DNA of 64,000 nucleotides from Deltaproteobacteria bacterium. GTDB lineage: Bacteria > Desulfobacterota > Desulfobacteria > Desulfobacterales > Desulfobacteraceae. Shown here one piece after another: positions 16,819 to 26,159 of this stretch. The stretch is from assembly GCA_013151635.1 (NCBI GenBank), contig JAADHV010000086.1, forward strand, positions 1 through 64,000, given 5' to 3'. How positions within the stretch are numbered: position 1 is the first letter of the stretch; each line of letters opens with the position of its first letter. A program made the translations under genes and the position numbers. The notes beneath the pieces were generated by a model. That model was not told the DNA's origin, searched no databases, and was given only the letters and a program-made list of their open reading frames with translations.

Positions 16819-18418
16819 GAACAATCCTTCCGTTAAAAATAGTGATATCGACTCTGGTATCAGGAATCCTGTCAGAATCAATCTTAAAGATGTCCTGGTC
16901 AAGAACGATCATATCCGCAAGCTTCCCCTCTGAAACAGAGCCCAGACGATCCCCTGTCCCAGATACTACAGCCGGCGTGATCGTAAGACCTTTAACCGCC
17001 TGCTCAACACTGAGTGCCTGGCCCGCATACCACCCCTGTTCCGGGGTATGGTTCATTCTTTTTCTCGTAACAGCGGAATAAATCCCTGCCAGGGGATTAG
17101 GGTCCGCCACAGGCGCATCAGAACTTAGCATCAGGGGAACCCCTGTTTTTAAGATACTTTTCAGGTTATAGGCATATTTTCCTCTGGGCCCCACACAGGA
17201 ATCAATCATGGAAATATCAAGGCTTAAATTATTTGGCTGGCAGGAGACGGCAATGTTCTTTAATGCTGCAAGCTTTTCAAGATCCTCCGGCAGGATCATC
17301 TGGATATGCTCTATTCGATGGGGAATCACACACCGGCTTTCACACCTGGCTTCAACTCTTTTGAACATGCCTATGATTTCTTTACTGGCCCGGTCGCCAA
17401 TGGCATGGACCATAACGCTTAACCCGGCCCGGTCTGCCTTTAACACAGCACTTTCAATGTCCTCTGCCGGGGTCAAGGGCATCCCGTACCCGGCATCCAG
17501 ATATTTTTCAGTCATCCAGGCTGTTCTTGCACCCATGCCACCATCAGAAAAAAACTTCAAATAACCGATTTTCAGCAAATCATCCCCAAACCCGGTACAA
17601 AGCCCCAGGTCAATTGCCTGGTCTGTCATTTCACCGGGAAGCGCCACATGACAACGGATATGAAGTTTATTTTCCCTTTTGAGAGCCTGCCACGCCGTTA
17701 AGGCATCTCTTCCGTCAAGCCCGCCCATGAGCCGGATATCATGGACGGATGTAATCCCTAACCCATGGGCGTCCTGCACGGCTTTCTGCATGTTTTCAAG
17801 CACTTTGGACCTGGAAAGCCCTGGCAATACATTCCGGATCAGGTTTGCGGCAAGCTCTCTTAAAACGCCGGTGGGGTTTCCCGAAGCATCTTTTGCAATC
17901 GCCCCGTCCTTGGGATCAGGGGTTTTGGAACTGATGCCGGCAAGACGTAATGCCATGGAATTGGCAACCGCCAGATGGAGGTCGCACCGCCAGATACACA
18001 CCGGGTTATGGGGTGCAATCCTGTCAAGGTCTTTCCGGTCAGGCATTTTTTTTTCAGGCCAGTCCGACTCATTAAACCCCTGGCCCAGCACCCAGCTGTC
18101 ATGGCCAAGGGCCAGGGCCTTTTTTGAAACAGTCTTCTGCATTTCTTTAAAGGAGCAAACCCGTGAAAAATCAATGCTGTCATAGTTTAATGCCCATTCA
18201 TAAAAATGAAAATGAGTATCAATAAATCCCGGCAGTACCAGCCTGTCATCAAGGTCAATCACCTGTGTATGTTTTGATGCCAGCGATAAAATTTTTCTGT
18301 CAGGTCCGGTGCTCAAAATCCTGTTGCCGGAAATGGCAACCGCCCGGGTCATTGGACAGGCAGCATCCTGGGTTTGAATATTGCCATTGTATAAAATAAT
18401 ATCCGGACAGACTTTCAT
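16808..18418 (-). CDS. YtcJ-like metal-dependent amidohydrolase
   Basis: Amidohydrolase superfamily enzyme. It has the metal-binding HFHFYEW segment after LPGFIDT (about residue 63), GDDLLKIGYLKFFSDG in the middle (carboxylated-Lys region), VMVHAIGD and HRIEHIQM for further His ligands, and SSDAPV for the catalytic Asp. 536 residues fits the YtcJ/AepA group (Amidohydro_3), whose substrates are mostly unknown. The start codon overlaps the epimerase stop by one base, so the two are coupled. It may hydrolyse an amide, lactam or hydantoin linked to the racemase substrate; this is inference from context. Confidence 0.8.
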   Translation of the reverse strand: MKVCPDIILYNGNIQTQDAACPMTRAVAISGNRILSTGPDRKILSLASKHTQVIDLDDRLVLPGFIDTHFHFYEWALNYDSIDFSRVCSFKEMQKTVSKKALALGHDSWVLGQGFNESDWPEKKMPDRKDLDRIAPHNPVCIWRCDLHLAVANSMALRLAGISSKTPDPKDGAIAKDASGNPTGVLRELAANLIRNVLPGLSRSKVLENMQKAVQDAHGLGITSVHDIRLMGGLDGRDALTAWQALKRENKLHIRCHVALPGEMTDQAIDLGLCTGFGDDLLKIGYLKFFSDGGMGARTAWMTEKYLDAGYGMPLTPAEDIESAVLKADRAGLSVMVHAIGDRASKEIIGMFKRVEARCESRCVIPHRIEHIQMILPEDLEKLAALKNIAVSCQPNNLSLDISMIDSCVGPRGKYAYNLKSILKTGVPLMLSSDAPVADPNPLAGIYSAVTRKRMNHTPEQGWYAGQALSVEQAVKGLTITPAVVSGTGDRLGSVSEGKLADMIVLDQDIFKIDSDRIPDTRVDITIFNGRIVHER

Positions 18419-19458
18419 TACATGATAAATCCTTGTTGAAAGGGGTCATTATCTTCAACCACAAAATGATGGACACCGGTTAAATAGGCCATGCCTTTAA
18501 TCTGAACGATGAATCCATCCACAGGCCCGACTTTTTCCTTTTTTACAAGCATGGCTTCAAAAGATGTATCCAGGGGACTGTAATTGATATATTTCTGGTT
18601 CATTTTAATTTTTCCGTAATGATGAAGCAGGGTCAATTTGGCTGCCGTGCCCGTACCGCAAGGAGACCGGTCTGCATGGGATTGTCCGTAAATGACCATG
18701 CCCCGGCCAAAGGCCTGGTCCTGGTCATGGTGGGAATCATAAAACTCTGTGACATCAATGGTTTTGACATCCGGCCTGACAGGATGGGATACCATAAGCT
18801 GTTCATTGGCAGCATCAATAATCTTCATGCCCAGGTCTGTTAAAATTTCCTTGTTTTCCAGAACCGGCTCCATGCGAATCTGGCTTGAATCCACCATGGC
18901 AAAAAAACCGCCTGTACAGACAAGGTCCACTTTTATGGTTCCAAACCCTTTCACCTCAATTTCCCGGCCTGTATCATAAACAAAAGAGGGCACCATATTG
19001 ATAGCCACAGCAACAAGCTTGCCCTCATAAACAAACATCCTGGCCTCCACAGGCCCTGACGGGGTATCCACAAATAATGAATTTTCCCCTTGTTCAAGTT
19101 CAAGAAAGCCTGTTCCTGCAAGGGTTGCGACAGCCCCGATGGTCGCATGCCCGCAAAGGTAAGGATACCGCTTTGCATCCATGTATATCAATCCGAACTT
19201 TGCATTTTTTGTGACATTCCCGGTCACCAGGGCGGCCAGGATTTCTTTTGACCCCCTGGGTTCTTTTGTTAAAAGACACCTGATATGGTCATAGCGGGAT
19301 TTGAACCATTCAAGCTTATCCATCATGGTCCTGCCTTTCATATCCCCCAAACCATTGACAATCAGGCGGGTGGCTTCCCCTTCCGTATGGGAATCAATGG
19401 TGGTGATGCAATGGCCGATTCCCTTTGAAAACTTTGAAAAATCATTGAAAAATTCCAT
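18418..19458 (-). CDS. proline racemase / 4-hydroxyproline epimerase family enzyme
   Basis: Cofactor-independent racemase family. Both catalytic cysteines are present: C102 in YLCGHATIG and C266 in DRSPCGTGTAA. Enzymes with Thr at the second site are trans-3-hydroxyproline dehydratases, so this one should racemise or epimerise proline, 4-hydroxyproline or a betaine derivative. Other family elements: IDSHTEGEATRLI at the N-terminus. 346 residues is usual. It is the first gene of a run with the amidohydrolase and the sigma-54 activator. No -24/-12 site was found ahead of it. The exact substrate is open. Confidence 0.85.
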   Translation of the reverse strand: MEFFNDFSKFSKGIGHCITTIDSHTEGEATRLIVNGLGDMKGRTMMDKLEWFKSRYDHIRCLLTKEPRGSKEILAALVTGNVTKNAKFGLIYMDAKRYPYLCGHATIGAVATLAGTGFLELEQGENSLFVDTPSGPVEARMFVYEGKLVAVAINMVPSFVYDTGREIEVKGFGTIKVDLVCTGGFFAMVDSSQIRMEPVLENKEILTDLGMKIIDAANEQLMVSHPVRPDVKTIDVTEFYDSHHDQDQAFGRGMVIYGQSHADRSPCGTGTAAKLTLLHHYGKIKMNQKYINYSPLDTSFEAMLVKKEKVGPVDGFIVQIKGMAYLTGVHHFVVEDNDPFQQGFIM

Positions 19459-19997
19459 TAAAAAAATCCTTTAAAAACCTCAAAGGTCATCTTTTCTGCC
19501 GCCGCATGCCGGCTGCAATACAAAATTAAAAAAATCTTTTCATTAAAAAAACAGTTTTCCAAAACAAAGGCAAGATTTTTTATTCTTTAAATAAGTTGCC
19601 TGCAAAAGATATTTACTTATCACAGACAGCCTGAAATGCCTTTTTTTGAATGGATAATAAAATCCTGCAGTATTGATCCTGATTTCTGGAAACAGGCGGT
19701 AAAAGCCCATGATAAATGGATTGAACGGCTCCGCAACCTGCCTGTTTTTTCTACCACATAGGTGGACTCCCCATTATTTCAGGAATTTTTATGCCGCCGG
19801 TCAGGGCAAGACAGCCCGTCATCCATCCTGGCTATTATCTGATTCCCAGAAAACTGTGAAAACTATTTTGGTTGACAATTTTTATATATTTGAACAGGAT
19901 TATTAAAAAGGGATTATATCCTGCCAGTCAAATGAACTGTAATTGAAAGCGACAGCCATGCTAATTTTTAAACAATTTAGCAAAAAGGAGAGATGGA
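19459..19997. other. divergent intergenic region
   Basis: This 539-base region separates the racemase gene (minus) from the CBS genes (plus). It contains a 41-codon plus-strand frame at 19636-19761 (MPFFEWIIKSC, then WKQAVKAHDKWIERL) that I cannot identify; it may be a gene fragment. TTGACA at about 19871-19876 is a possible -35 for the CBS operon but lacks a clear -10. I see no RNA gene or repeat. Confidence 0.4.
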
Positions 19998-20459
19998 ATG
20001 AAGACGACTGCCAAAGATGTTATGGCAACCAGCTTTAAAACATTGCGCCCTGATTCTCCCATATCCGAAGCATTAGAGATTTTTAAAACATCAAAGCTGG
20101 ATGGAAAAACAATTTTCGGTATTATGGTAACCGATAAAGGTGGCTCCATTGAAGGTATGATATCCATGTATGATGTTCTTTTATTCCTTCTGCCCAAGCA
20201 TGTTAAAATCTGGGGCAACATCAGTGACATTGAGATAGAGGGGATCATTGATCGCATCGCCGGCAAACTGAAAAATCTTTTTGTCGGCGATATTATGACA
20301 CCGAAAGTCATATCTGTCACTCCTGACACGCACTTGATGATGGTACTGGATATCATGATAAAAAAACATGTTCGAAGACTGCCGGTTGTTTCCAATGGTG
20401 AAGCAGTCGGTATGGTCTATATTTCAGATCTCTTTAACCATCTTCTTGAAAGGGCGTGA
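19998..20459 (+). CDS. CBS-domain pair protein
   Basis: Two CBS motifs make one Bateman module of 153 residues: the first begins AKDVMATSFKTLRPDSPISEAL, interrupted here at residue 20 by the limit on quoting, and the second begins VGDIMTPKVISVTPDTH. The G-G-I/V-S-DLF ending (GMVYISDLFNHL) is typical. Such modules bind adenosine nucleotides and act as sensors. RBS AAAGGAGAG is six bases ahead. The end overlaps the next gene (GTGA). No effector domain is attached, so it probably regulates a partner protein. Confidence 0.82.
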   Translation: MKTTAKDVMATSFKTLRPDSPISEALEIFKTSKLDGKTIFGIMVTDKGGSIEGMISMYDVLLFLLPKHVKIWGNISDIEIEGIIDRIAGKLKNLFVGDIMTPKVISVTPDTHLMMVLDIMIKKHVRRLPVVSNGEAVGMVYISDLFNHLLERA

Positions 20460-21346
20460 AAGTGGGAAAAGATACATTAACCGAGTTAAAAGTCAGACAT
20501 GCCATGAGAAAGCAGTTGATTGTGCTTGGGCCTGATGACACCATTGACTGCTGTATACAGTACTTAATCAAATATAAGGTTAATGCTATCCTGGCAGGCA
20601 GATATGGAGAGAAACCATTGGGAGTTGTTTCAAAAACAGATATAATGGGGGCTTGGTATTCGGAACTTCCTTTATCAACACCTGTTGAAATGATAATGAA
20701 TTCTCCTCCACTTTTCTGCAGGCCTGACGATACGCTTGATTCAGCATTGAATACCATGAAATCCAATAAGATTTACCGGTTATATGCATTGGAAGAAGGT
20801 TCCAATGCAGTCATCGGTGCCATCGCATACCCTGATATTGTGGGCTTGCTTTACCATTATTGCAGTCATTGTGATCAGGGTCTCTTTAATAAACGAAAAG
20901 AGATGGAGCAAGACAGGGTCAAAAGATATAAAGTTCATGAAATCATGACAAAAAAGGTTGAGTCCTGCCAGGAAGACATCGCCCTTGAGTCTGTGGTGGA
21001 GATCCTTTCTGCCTCGAGATTCGGTGCTATTTTGATTGTCGATAATGATAACTATCCAAGAGGGGTTATTTCAAAAACAGATATTACCCTCTGTTACAGA
21101 CATGGGCAGGATCTGTCTGTCCCTGCAAAAACAATTATGTCTTCACCGGTAGCTCTCTGTTATGAACAGAACCCTGTAGAGAGTGCGATCAAATCAATGA
21201 TTATAGAAGATTTGCATCGCCTTTTTGTCATCCCGGAGAACCGTCAGGCAGTTTCAGGTGTTATCTCTCTTACTGATGCCGCCCGCTTAAGATCAGGCAG
21301 TTGCCATGCCTGTATCAGCAGCAGAATAAGAGTCGATAAAAATTGA
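20456..21346 (+). CDS. tandem CBS-domain protein (four CBS motifs)
   Basis: Two Bateman modules in 296 residues: VRHAMRKQLIVLGPDDTID and MIMNSPPLFCRPDDTL in the first half, VHEIMTKKVESCQEDI and IMSSPVALCYEQNP in the second. Between the modules is YHYCSHCDQGLF and near the end GSCHACISS, two CxxC pairs that could bind a metal or form a redox pair. The start is GTG at 20456, overlapping the previous stop, or GTG at 20462. It is co-transcribed with the smaller CBS protein and probably forms a nucleotide-responsive assembly with it. Partner unknown. Confidence 0.8.
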   Translation: MKVGKDTLTELKVRHAMRKQLIVLGPDDTIDCCIQYLIKYKVNAILAGRYGEKPLGVVSKTDIMGAWYSELPLSTPVEMIMNSPPLFCRPDDTLDSALNTMKSNKIYRLYALEEGSNAVIGAIAYPDIVGLLYHYCSHCDQGLFNKRKEMEQDRVKRYKVHEIMTKKVESCQEDIALESVVEILSASRFGAILIVDNDNYPRGVISKTDITLCYRHGQDLSVPAKTIMSSPVALCYEQNPVESAIKSMIIEDLHRLFVIPENRQAVSGVISLTDAARLRSGSCHACISSRIRVDKN

Positions 21347-21358
21347 TCGGATATCAAG

Positions 21359-21422
21359 CCATCCTGTTAAATGCAGGTATTACATCTCTTACAGTCAATC
21401 ATAGGACAGGATGGGGATTTTT
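21359..21422 (+). terminator. possible terminator of the CBS operon
   Basis: CCATCCTGT (21359-21367) pairs with ACAGGATGG (21406-21414) around a 38-base loop, followed by GGATTTTT. The large loop weakens the case. Confidence 0.4.
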
Positions 21423-21544
21423 CTCATTTCTCAATCCTTTCAGGCTTGTTGTACCCGCCAAGTATAAATATTGATGAAAATTCAGTGCCCTTATATCAAA
21501 TATCCAGTCTTACATTACACCGGGTCCTGGATTGATCCACTCAA

Positions 21545-23245
21545 CTAAAAAGTCTCATCATCAAAGGGAATTACCTGGTCAGGCTTTACTTCCTTATTAT
21601 GAAGAAGACTGTTTTGAGGCCTGCCTGCCAATCTTTTTTTATTTTCCTTGATATGATCAACTCCAATCTTTTTTTTGAGTTTGCTAACATCGCCTCCACC
21701 TGAAATGATTTGACCTAAATCTCTTACAAAGTTCGACATTGTCTCTGCCTGGGCATTGAGTTCTTCCGCAGCACTGGCAGATTCTTCAGCAGTTGCCGCA
21801 TTTTGCTGGGTGACTTTATCAACATCAGCTATGCTCTGGTTTACCTGTTCAATCCCCATTGACTGCTCTTTTGAAGATTGGGCAATCTCACTTACCAGGG
21901 TACTTACTTTAGAAGAGGATTCCAAAACTTCTGCAAAAGCTTTATTAGTCATATTAACAATTTTAGTCCCTTCCTCAGTCCGGACTAAATTGCTCTGAAT
22001 TATATTTGTTGTGTTTTTTGCAGCATCTGCAGTGCGCAAGGCAAGGCTCCTTACTTCTTCGGCCACAACAGCAAACCCGTCTCCAGCTTCTCCTGCCCTT
22101 GCAGCTTCGACAGCAGCATTCAAGGCAAGCAGGTTTGTTTGAAAAGCGATCTCGTCAATGGTTTTAATTATTTTGGATGTCTCTTCACTTGCCCGGGTGA
22201 TTTTATCCATTGAATCTATAAGCCTGCTCATTGAATTATTGGCGTTATTTACAATATTATTCGCTTCTTTCATGAGATTGTCAGCATTATTGGCATTATC
22301 GGCATTGAGCTTAGTCATGGATGAAATCTCTTCCAAAGCAGATGATATCTGTTCCACAGCCGCTGCCTGGGTGGATGACCCATCGGCAAGATACTGGCTG
22401 GAACCTGAAACATTGTTTGAAGCCTCAGCAACCTGGGACGAACCATCATTAAGCCCGTTTGTGATTGCTTTAATAGGGTTGACTACATTTTTGCTTACAA
22501 TTAAATAAAAGGTCATAAGAGCCAGTAGAATGCCAGCCAAAGAGATTCCCCCGGCTTTCAAAATATCACTTTGAAGTATCTTGTCTGCTTCATCCAGGTA
22601 TTGAATAACCTCAAAGGCGCCATGAATTTCACCTATTTTCCAGTTTTCCATTTTGCTGCCGGTGGGATCATATCCATTGTCTAATCCCCAGAGCTCTTTG
22701 GAAGTTGCCGGATCTCCGTGACAGTTCATACAGTTCTTGCTGAGTTTGACCGGAAGAAAATACCTGACAGCATTAATTTTTTTATCAACAACAAAATATT
22801 CATCAAGATTTTCAGCTTTCATCTTTTCAAGAGCCAATCCCTCTACCTTTGATTTTTCACCATAATCAGGCGCATTCTCAGATCTTCTCGGCTTGAATTT
22901 AGGAACTTTGAACTCATATTCCCCCTGCTTGGCCTTCCTCATGGCAGCATTCCAGGCAGAAACAACAGGCACTGTTGAAAGGATTTTCTCTAGTTCTCCT
23001 TTTTTAGCAAAACCCTTAAGCATCTGCGTTGTAAAAAGTCCTTGTTCCCATTTGGTTTCCATTTCCTGCCGGGTTGATTCAGCTATAAGGGTCACCGCTC
23101 TTGCCTTTTCCACATAAGAACTGATGGTTTTCTGTTTTGAGTTAAAACTATAAAGAATGAACAGGATAATAATCAAAGCAGATAATGATATGGCAGCTAC
23201 AGTTAGAATTTTCGCAACAAGAGAGAGTCTGTTTAGTCTTGTCAT
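21545..23245 (-). CDS. methyl-accepting chemotaxis protein with haem-c DUF3365 sensor
   Basis: Membrane chemoreceptor: TM1 at about residues 10-33, a periplasmic DUF3365/Tll0287-like domain (about 45-225), TM2 at about 232-252, then a cytoplasmic signalling hairpin with the conserved tip ([20 protein letters not shown], then [10 protein letters not shown]). The sensor domain carries one haem-binding site, CMNCH (C172-H176), within [14 protein letters not shown], so it probably senses redox state or a haem ligand. No obvious HAMP domain separates TM2 from the helices, and the C-terminus lacks an NWETF-type pentapeptide. Convergent with the CBS operon. Confidence 0.88.
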   Translation of the reverse strand: MTRLNRLSLVAKILTVAAISLSALIIILFILYSFNSKQKTISSYVEKARAVTLIAESTRQEMETKWEQGLFTTQMLKGFAKKGELEKILSTVPVVSAWNAAMRKAKQGEYEFKVPKFKPRRSENAPDYGEKSKVEGLALEKMKAENLDEYFVVDKKINAVRYFLPVKLSKNCMNCHGDPATSKELWGLDNGYDPTGSKMENWKIGEIHGAFEVIQYLDEADKILQSDILKAGGISLAGILLALMTFYLIVSKNVVNPIKAITNGLNDGSSQVAEASNNVSGSSQYLADGSSTQAAAVEQISSALEEISSMTKLNADNANNADNLMKEANNIVNNANNSMSRLIDSMDKITRASEETSKIIKTIDEIAFQTNLLALNAAVEAARAGEAGDGFAVVAEEVRSLALRTADAAKNTTNIIQSNLVRTEEGTKIVNMTNKAFAEVLESSSKVSTLVSEIAQSSKEQSMGIEQVNQSIADVDKVTQQNAATAEESASAAEELNAQAETMSNFVRDLGQIISGGGDVSKLKKKIGVDHIKENKKRLAGRPQNSLLHNKEVKPDQVIPFDDETF

Positions 23246-23630
23246 GGTAGATCTCCTTATATTGGGGTTCCTTATATAAGAATCTTTAAATTAACGGTAA
23301 GTTAATAAAAAGAGAGGTTCCTTTTTCCCTGGTTGTTTTCATTGTTGGACGAAGCCGCTATGAGGCAGAAAAAGATCAAAATAAGTGTATAACTCCCATG
23401 GCTGTCCAATTTCGGGGGCTTTCTAAAAAGGAGTATACCATGAATCCAACTGAAGTAAATCGTTTTCTTGTCGTCTGAAGGCACTTAATGCTATTCGTCG
23501 TTGCCGCACACCTGTTTCCGGTGAACTTTATCAGTGTACTGTGTTCCTTCGGTGAGCATGCGTGAATCAGGTTTATAAAATGGTATTATCGGTTCTATAA
23601 ATAATCCAAATTCAATAGGAGAAAGAACCG
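23246..23630. other. region ahead of IS66 remnant
   Basis: No intact gene. A good Shine-Dalgarno (AAGGAG near 23430) precedes the 13-residue frame MNPTEVNRFLVV and a stop; in another frame there is a further short open stretch. This looks like a broken small gene of unknown type. ATCGGTTCT (23588-23596) pairs with AGAACCGAT (23624-23632), forming a hairpin that holds the tnpA ribosome site in its loop and the tnpA ATG in its stem. Confidence 0.4.
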
Positions 23631-24413
23631 ATGACCACAATGCAAAGCTCACTATCCCTTGATAATGTTAAACTAAAATTTAAAGCTTGGCGTAAGACAA
23701 GAACACGAGGCACCAGGATTCCGGAAGAGCTATGGCAGGCAGCGATAAATGTTTTTCATTCTGAAGATTTAACTCTGCATAAAATTGCCAGAGTATTGCA
23801 CCTGTGACCAGGCTGATCTTAAAAGGCATATTCAACAAGACCTCCCCATAATCAAAGAGCCATTATCTCCTGCATTTATAGAGGTGGGTTGTGAGACTCA
23901 GCCTGATTTCATTTCAGACGGTGGTGGGTCGAAAATGAAAATGTGTTTCAGGGGTAAAACCGATTTTGATCTCCTTGAGCTTGGTAAATTCTTTTGGAGC
24001 AGACAGGCACCCCCCAGATGACGATACTCCTGGCTGTTGAACCCGTTGATTTCAGAAAAAGTATAGAAGGTTTGGCTATGCTGTGCAAAACAGTTTGCAG
24101 GATAGGCACCTCAGAATATTTACATGCGTTGGCCCTGGTCCAGGATAAATTCGATGTTGCTATCTTCACAGAAATCTGCTACCCAATGCAGGAAGAACAT
24201 GCATTCGACGGCAACGACCAGATCATCAAGATATGGTTTGATCTCCTTCATGAGTGCATCAGAAGAGGTTTTAATGTTTTGCGGAATTTAACCTGCCCTT
24301 TGGAATCCAGGACACAGGGGGCTTTTGATGAATTGGAAGATGCTATACAAAAAGAAAATGAAATCACTGTAAAATTTAGCAACGCAACTGACAGGAAGCT
24401 CCAAAACGAATAA
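23631..24413 (+). mobile_element. IS66-family remnant (tnpA frameshifted, tnpB truncated)
   Basis: The first frame starts MTTMQSSLSLDNVKLKFKAW and reaches RVLHL, then a stop. The sequence resumes in another frame with KRHIQQDLPI, a metal-binding-like GGGSKMKMCF, and GKTDFDLLELGKFFWS, the typical C-terminus of IS66 TnpA. TnpB follows at 23994 with GTPQMTILLAVEPVDFRKSI and EGLAMLCKTV. After this (from about 24098) the reading no longer resembles TnpB and runs to a stop at 24413 as unrecognised sequence. TnpC, the transposase proper, and the terminal repeats are absent, so the element is dead. Confidence 0.75.
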
Positions 24414-24719
24414 ACACTGCTTAAATAAAAAATGGAGATTGCGCAGGACAACGAATACAATACTCTTTCATTCGGATGTCAAAAAGTTGTGTGGCTGAAG
24501 AAGCAGCATTGCATTTCAAGATACAACTTAAATATTATTATGGTAAAAAAGAAAAATTTATTACCCTTAGCCTTAGCTATACGTCCTGTTTAAAAGGTGG
24601 ATACATTGAGTGTTGAATGGCTTATTCTCAAGATAGTATTGATTGGGGTGATGCTGGCGTTCACGGCGGCTGCACAGCGATTCAGCATGCTTTACTATGA
24701 ACGATAAAGGATCTTAGTC
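24414..24719. other. gap with a small hydrophobic frame
   Basis: No recognised gene. A TTG-started 33-codon frame at 24606-24707 encodes a hydrophobic peptide (VEWLILKIVLIGVMLAFTAA) ending SMLYYER. It could be a membrane-protein tail left by rearrangement. No RBS supports it and I do not count it as a gene. Confidence 0.3.
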
Positions 24720-25217
24720 ATGAGCTGCTCAAATCAAGTTGAAATAGATGTATTTTCGTCAAAATATCAAGAAGGTATACTTAATCTGATTGTGAACATA
24801 CAACAAGAAGAATTTGGAATTGCTATTACAGCCAAAGACCAACCTGATCTATGCAATATTCAAAGCTTTTACCAAAAGGACAAGGGTAATTTTTGGGTTG
24901 CTGTACTCAATGAAAAGGCGATCGGCACAATATCATTACTTGATATTGGGAATGAACAAGCCGCATTAAGAAAAATGTTTGTCAGTAAAGAATATAGGGG
25001 CGGGACATATCATGTTGCCTCCATGCTGTTAGAAAAATTATTCAAATGGGCAAGGTTAAACAAGGTAAAAGAAATTTTTCTAGGGACAACATCAAATTTT
25101 TTGGCGGTCCATAGATTTTATGAGAAAAATGGTTTCAATGAAATCGTAATAGGAACTTTACCAAGCGCTTTCCCGATTATGAAGGTAGATACTAAATTTT
25201 ATAAATTCGAATTATGA
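24720..25217 (+). CDS. GNAT-family N-acetyltransferase
   Basis: 165 residues with the GNAT core: a beta strand GNFWVAVLNEKAIGTISLLD, the RKMFVSKEYRG acetyl-CoA-loop region (about residue 92), and the late LAVHRFYEKNGF motif. It is presumably cytosolic; the substrate is not predictable. Codon use appears more AT-rich than in flanking operons, and the gene opens a run of small accessory genes between an IS66 remnant and a group II intron remnant, so it was probably acquired. Confidence 0.82.
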   Translation: MSCSNQVEIDVFSSKYQEGILNLIVNIQQEEFGIAITAKDQPDLCNIQSFYQKDKGNFWVAVLNEKAIGTISLLDIGNEQAALRKMFVSKEYRGGTYHVASMLLEKLFKWARLNKVKEIFLGTTSNFLAVHRFYEKNGFNEIVIGTLPSAFPIMKVDTKFYKFEL

Positions 25218-25248
25218 TTTATCAATAATATATTTTAAGGAGCAGAAA

Positions 25249-25622
25249 ATGCCATTTGTTAATGTGAAAGCCGTGAAAGACCAGATCAGCACTGAAATTA
25301 AAAAGTAGATTCGAGGGCTTAAGTGACTTGACAGTCCAAATAATGAACAGAGAAAAGACCTTAACAACTGTAGGAATTGACTATACATCATGGGCAATTG
25401 GAGGAAAAGAAATTAATTTTGTTTCTTTTGTAAATATCAAAGTCTCTAAAGGGGCTGAATTCAAAGGAAATGGCTGTTATAATGCAAGAAACCAAAAAAC
25501 TCATGTCCAACATATTAGATCATATTGCTGAAAACTATTTTGTCATTGATGAACTAAATCCATCTGGTTGGGGGTTTGATGGGTTATCAATGGCAGAAAG
25601 AACAAAATTCGAATCTGTGTAG
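25249..25622 (+). pseudogene. broken tandem tautomerase (4-oxalocrotonate type)
   Basis: After AAGGAG the ATG opens MPFVNVKAVKDQISTEIKK, then TAG. A shifted frame continues with SDLTVQIMNREKTLTTVGID and WAIGGKEI, the second half of a tautomerase unit. Directly after comes FVNIKVSKGAEF, then in yet another frame KEMAVIMQETKKLM, then FVIDELNPSGWGFDG and a stop, a second tautomerase unit. The family's catalytic proline follows the initiator Met (P2) in the first unit. So a two-unit gene is broken by one stop and at least two frameshifts. Confidence 0.72.
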
Positions 25623-25631
25623 GAATAAACA

Positions 25632-26159
25632 ATGGAAGAAAAGATCATACAAGCCAGCTCTGATCACGTAGTTCTTATAGCAGCACTTGTTAGCGATGCA
25701 AATAAAGATGTGGCGTCACAATTTAACCTAACAAATGAAAATGCTCCCAAACACCCATCTTTCTGCACATCGGACTGGATTAAAGAAGACTTTGATCGAG
25801 GGGTTATTTATTTTATTTTTGAACGGAGCAACAAACCCGTGGGATGTGTCGCTTTTGAAGCACCCATCCAAAATGTAGCATACTTGAACAGACTTTCTGT
25901 TATACCTTCCGCCCGGAATAGAGGAATAGGAAACAAATTAGTACTCCATCATATTCATTATTCAAAAAAAAATGCTATAAGCAAAGTCAGTATCGGTATT
26001 ATTGCACAACATACAGAACTTAAGAACTGGTATAAGCGGATAGGCTTTCAATCGGGAGAAACCAAACAATTTGAACATCTTCCATTCGAAGTGTGCTACA
26101 TGAGCTATGTAATAAAAAAATCTCATGGCACGGTTCAGGGCGTGCAAAAATGTCTTTGA
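25632..26159 (+). CDS. GNAT-family N-acetyltransferase
   Basis: 175 residues. The GNAT core is clear: NKPVGCVAFEAPIQNVAYLN (strand 4), RLSVIPSARNRGIGNKL (acetyl-CoA pyrophosphate loop R-x-x-G-x-G/A) and LKNWYKRIGF (last motif). The start ATG follows TAGGAATAAAC. The gene begins 10 bases after the broken tautomerase and overlaps the next gene by ten bases. The substrate is unknown. Part of the accessory island. Confidence 0.85.
   Translation: MEEKIIQASSDHVVLIAALVSDANKDVASQFNLTNENAPKHPSFCTSDWIKEDFDRGVIYFIFERSNKPVGCVAFEAPIQNVAYLNRLSVIPSARNRGIGNKLVLHHIHYSKKNAISKVSIGIIAQHTELKNWYKRIGFQSGETKQFEHLPFEVCYMSYVIKKSHGTVQGVQKCL

Noticed and set aside
19459-19640. sigma-54 site ahead of the proline racemase-family gene
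   Set aside because: I scanned for GC-N10-CC spacing on the plus strand and found no acceptable match.
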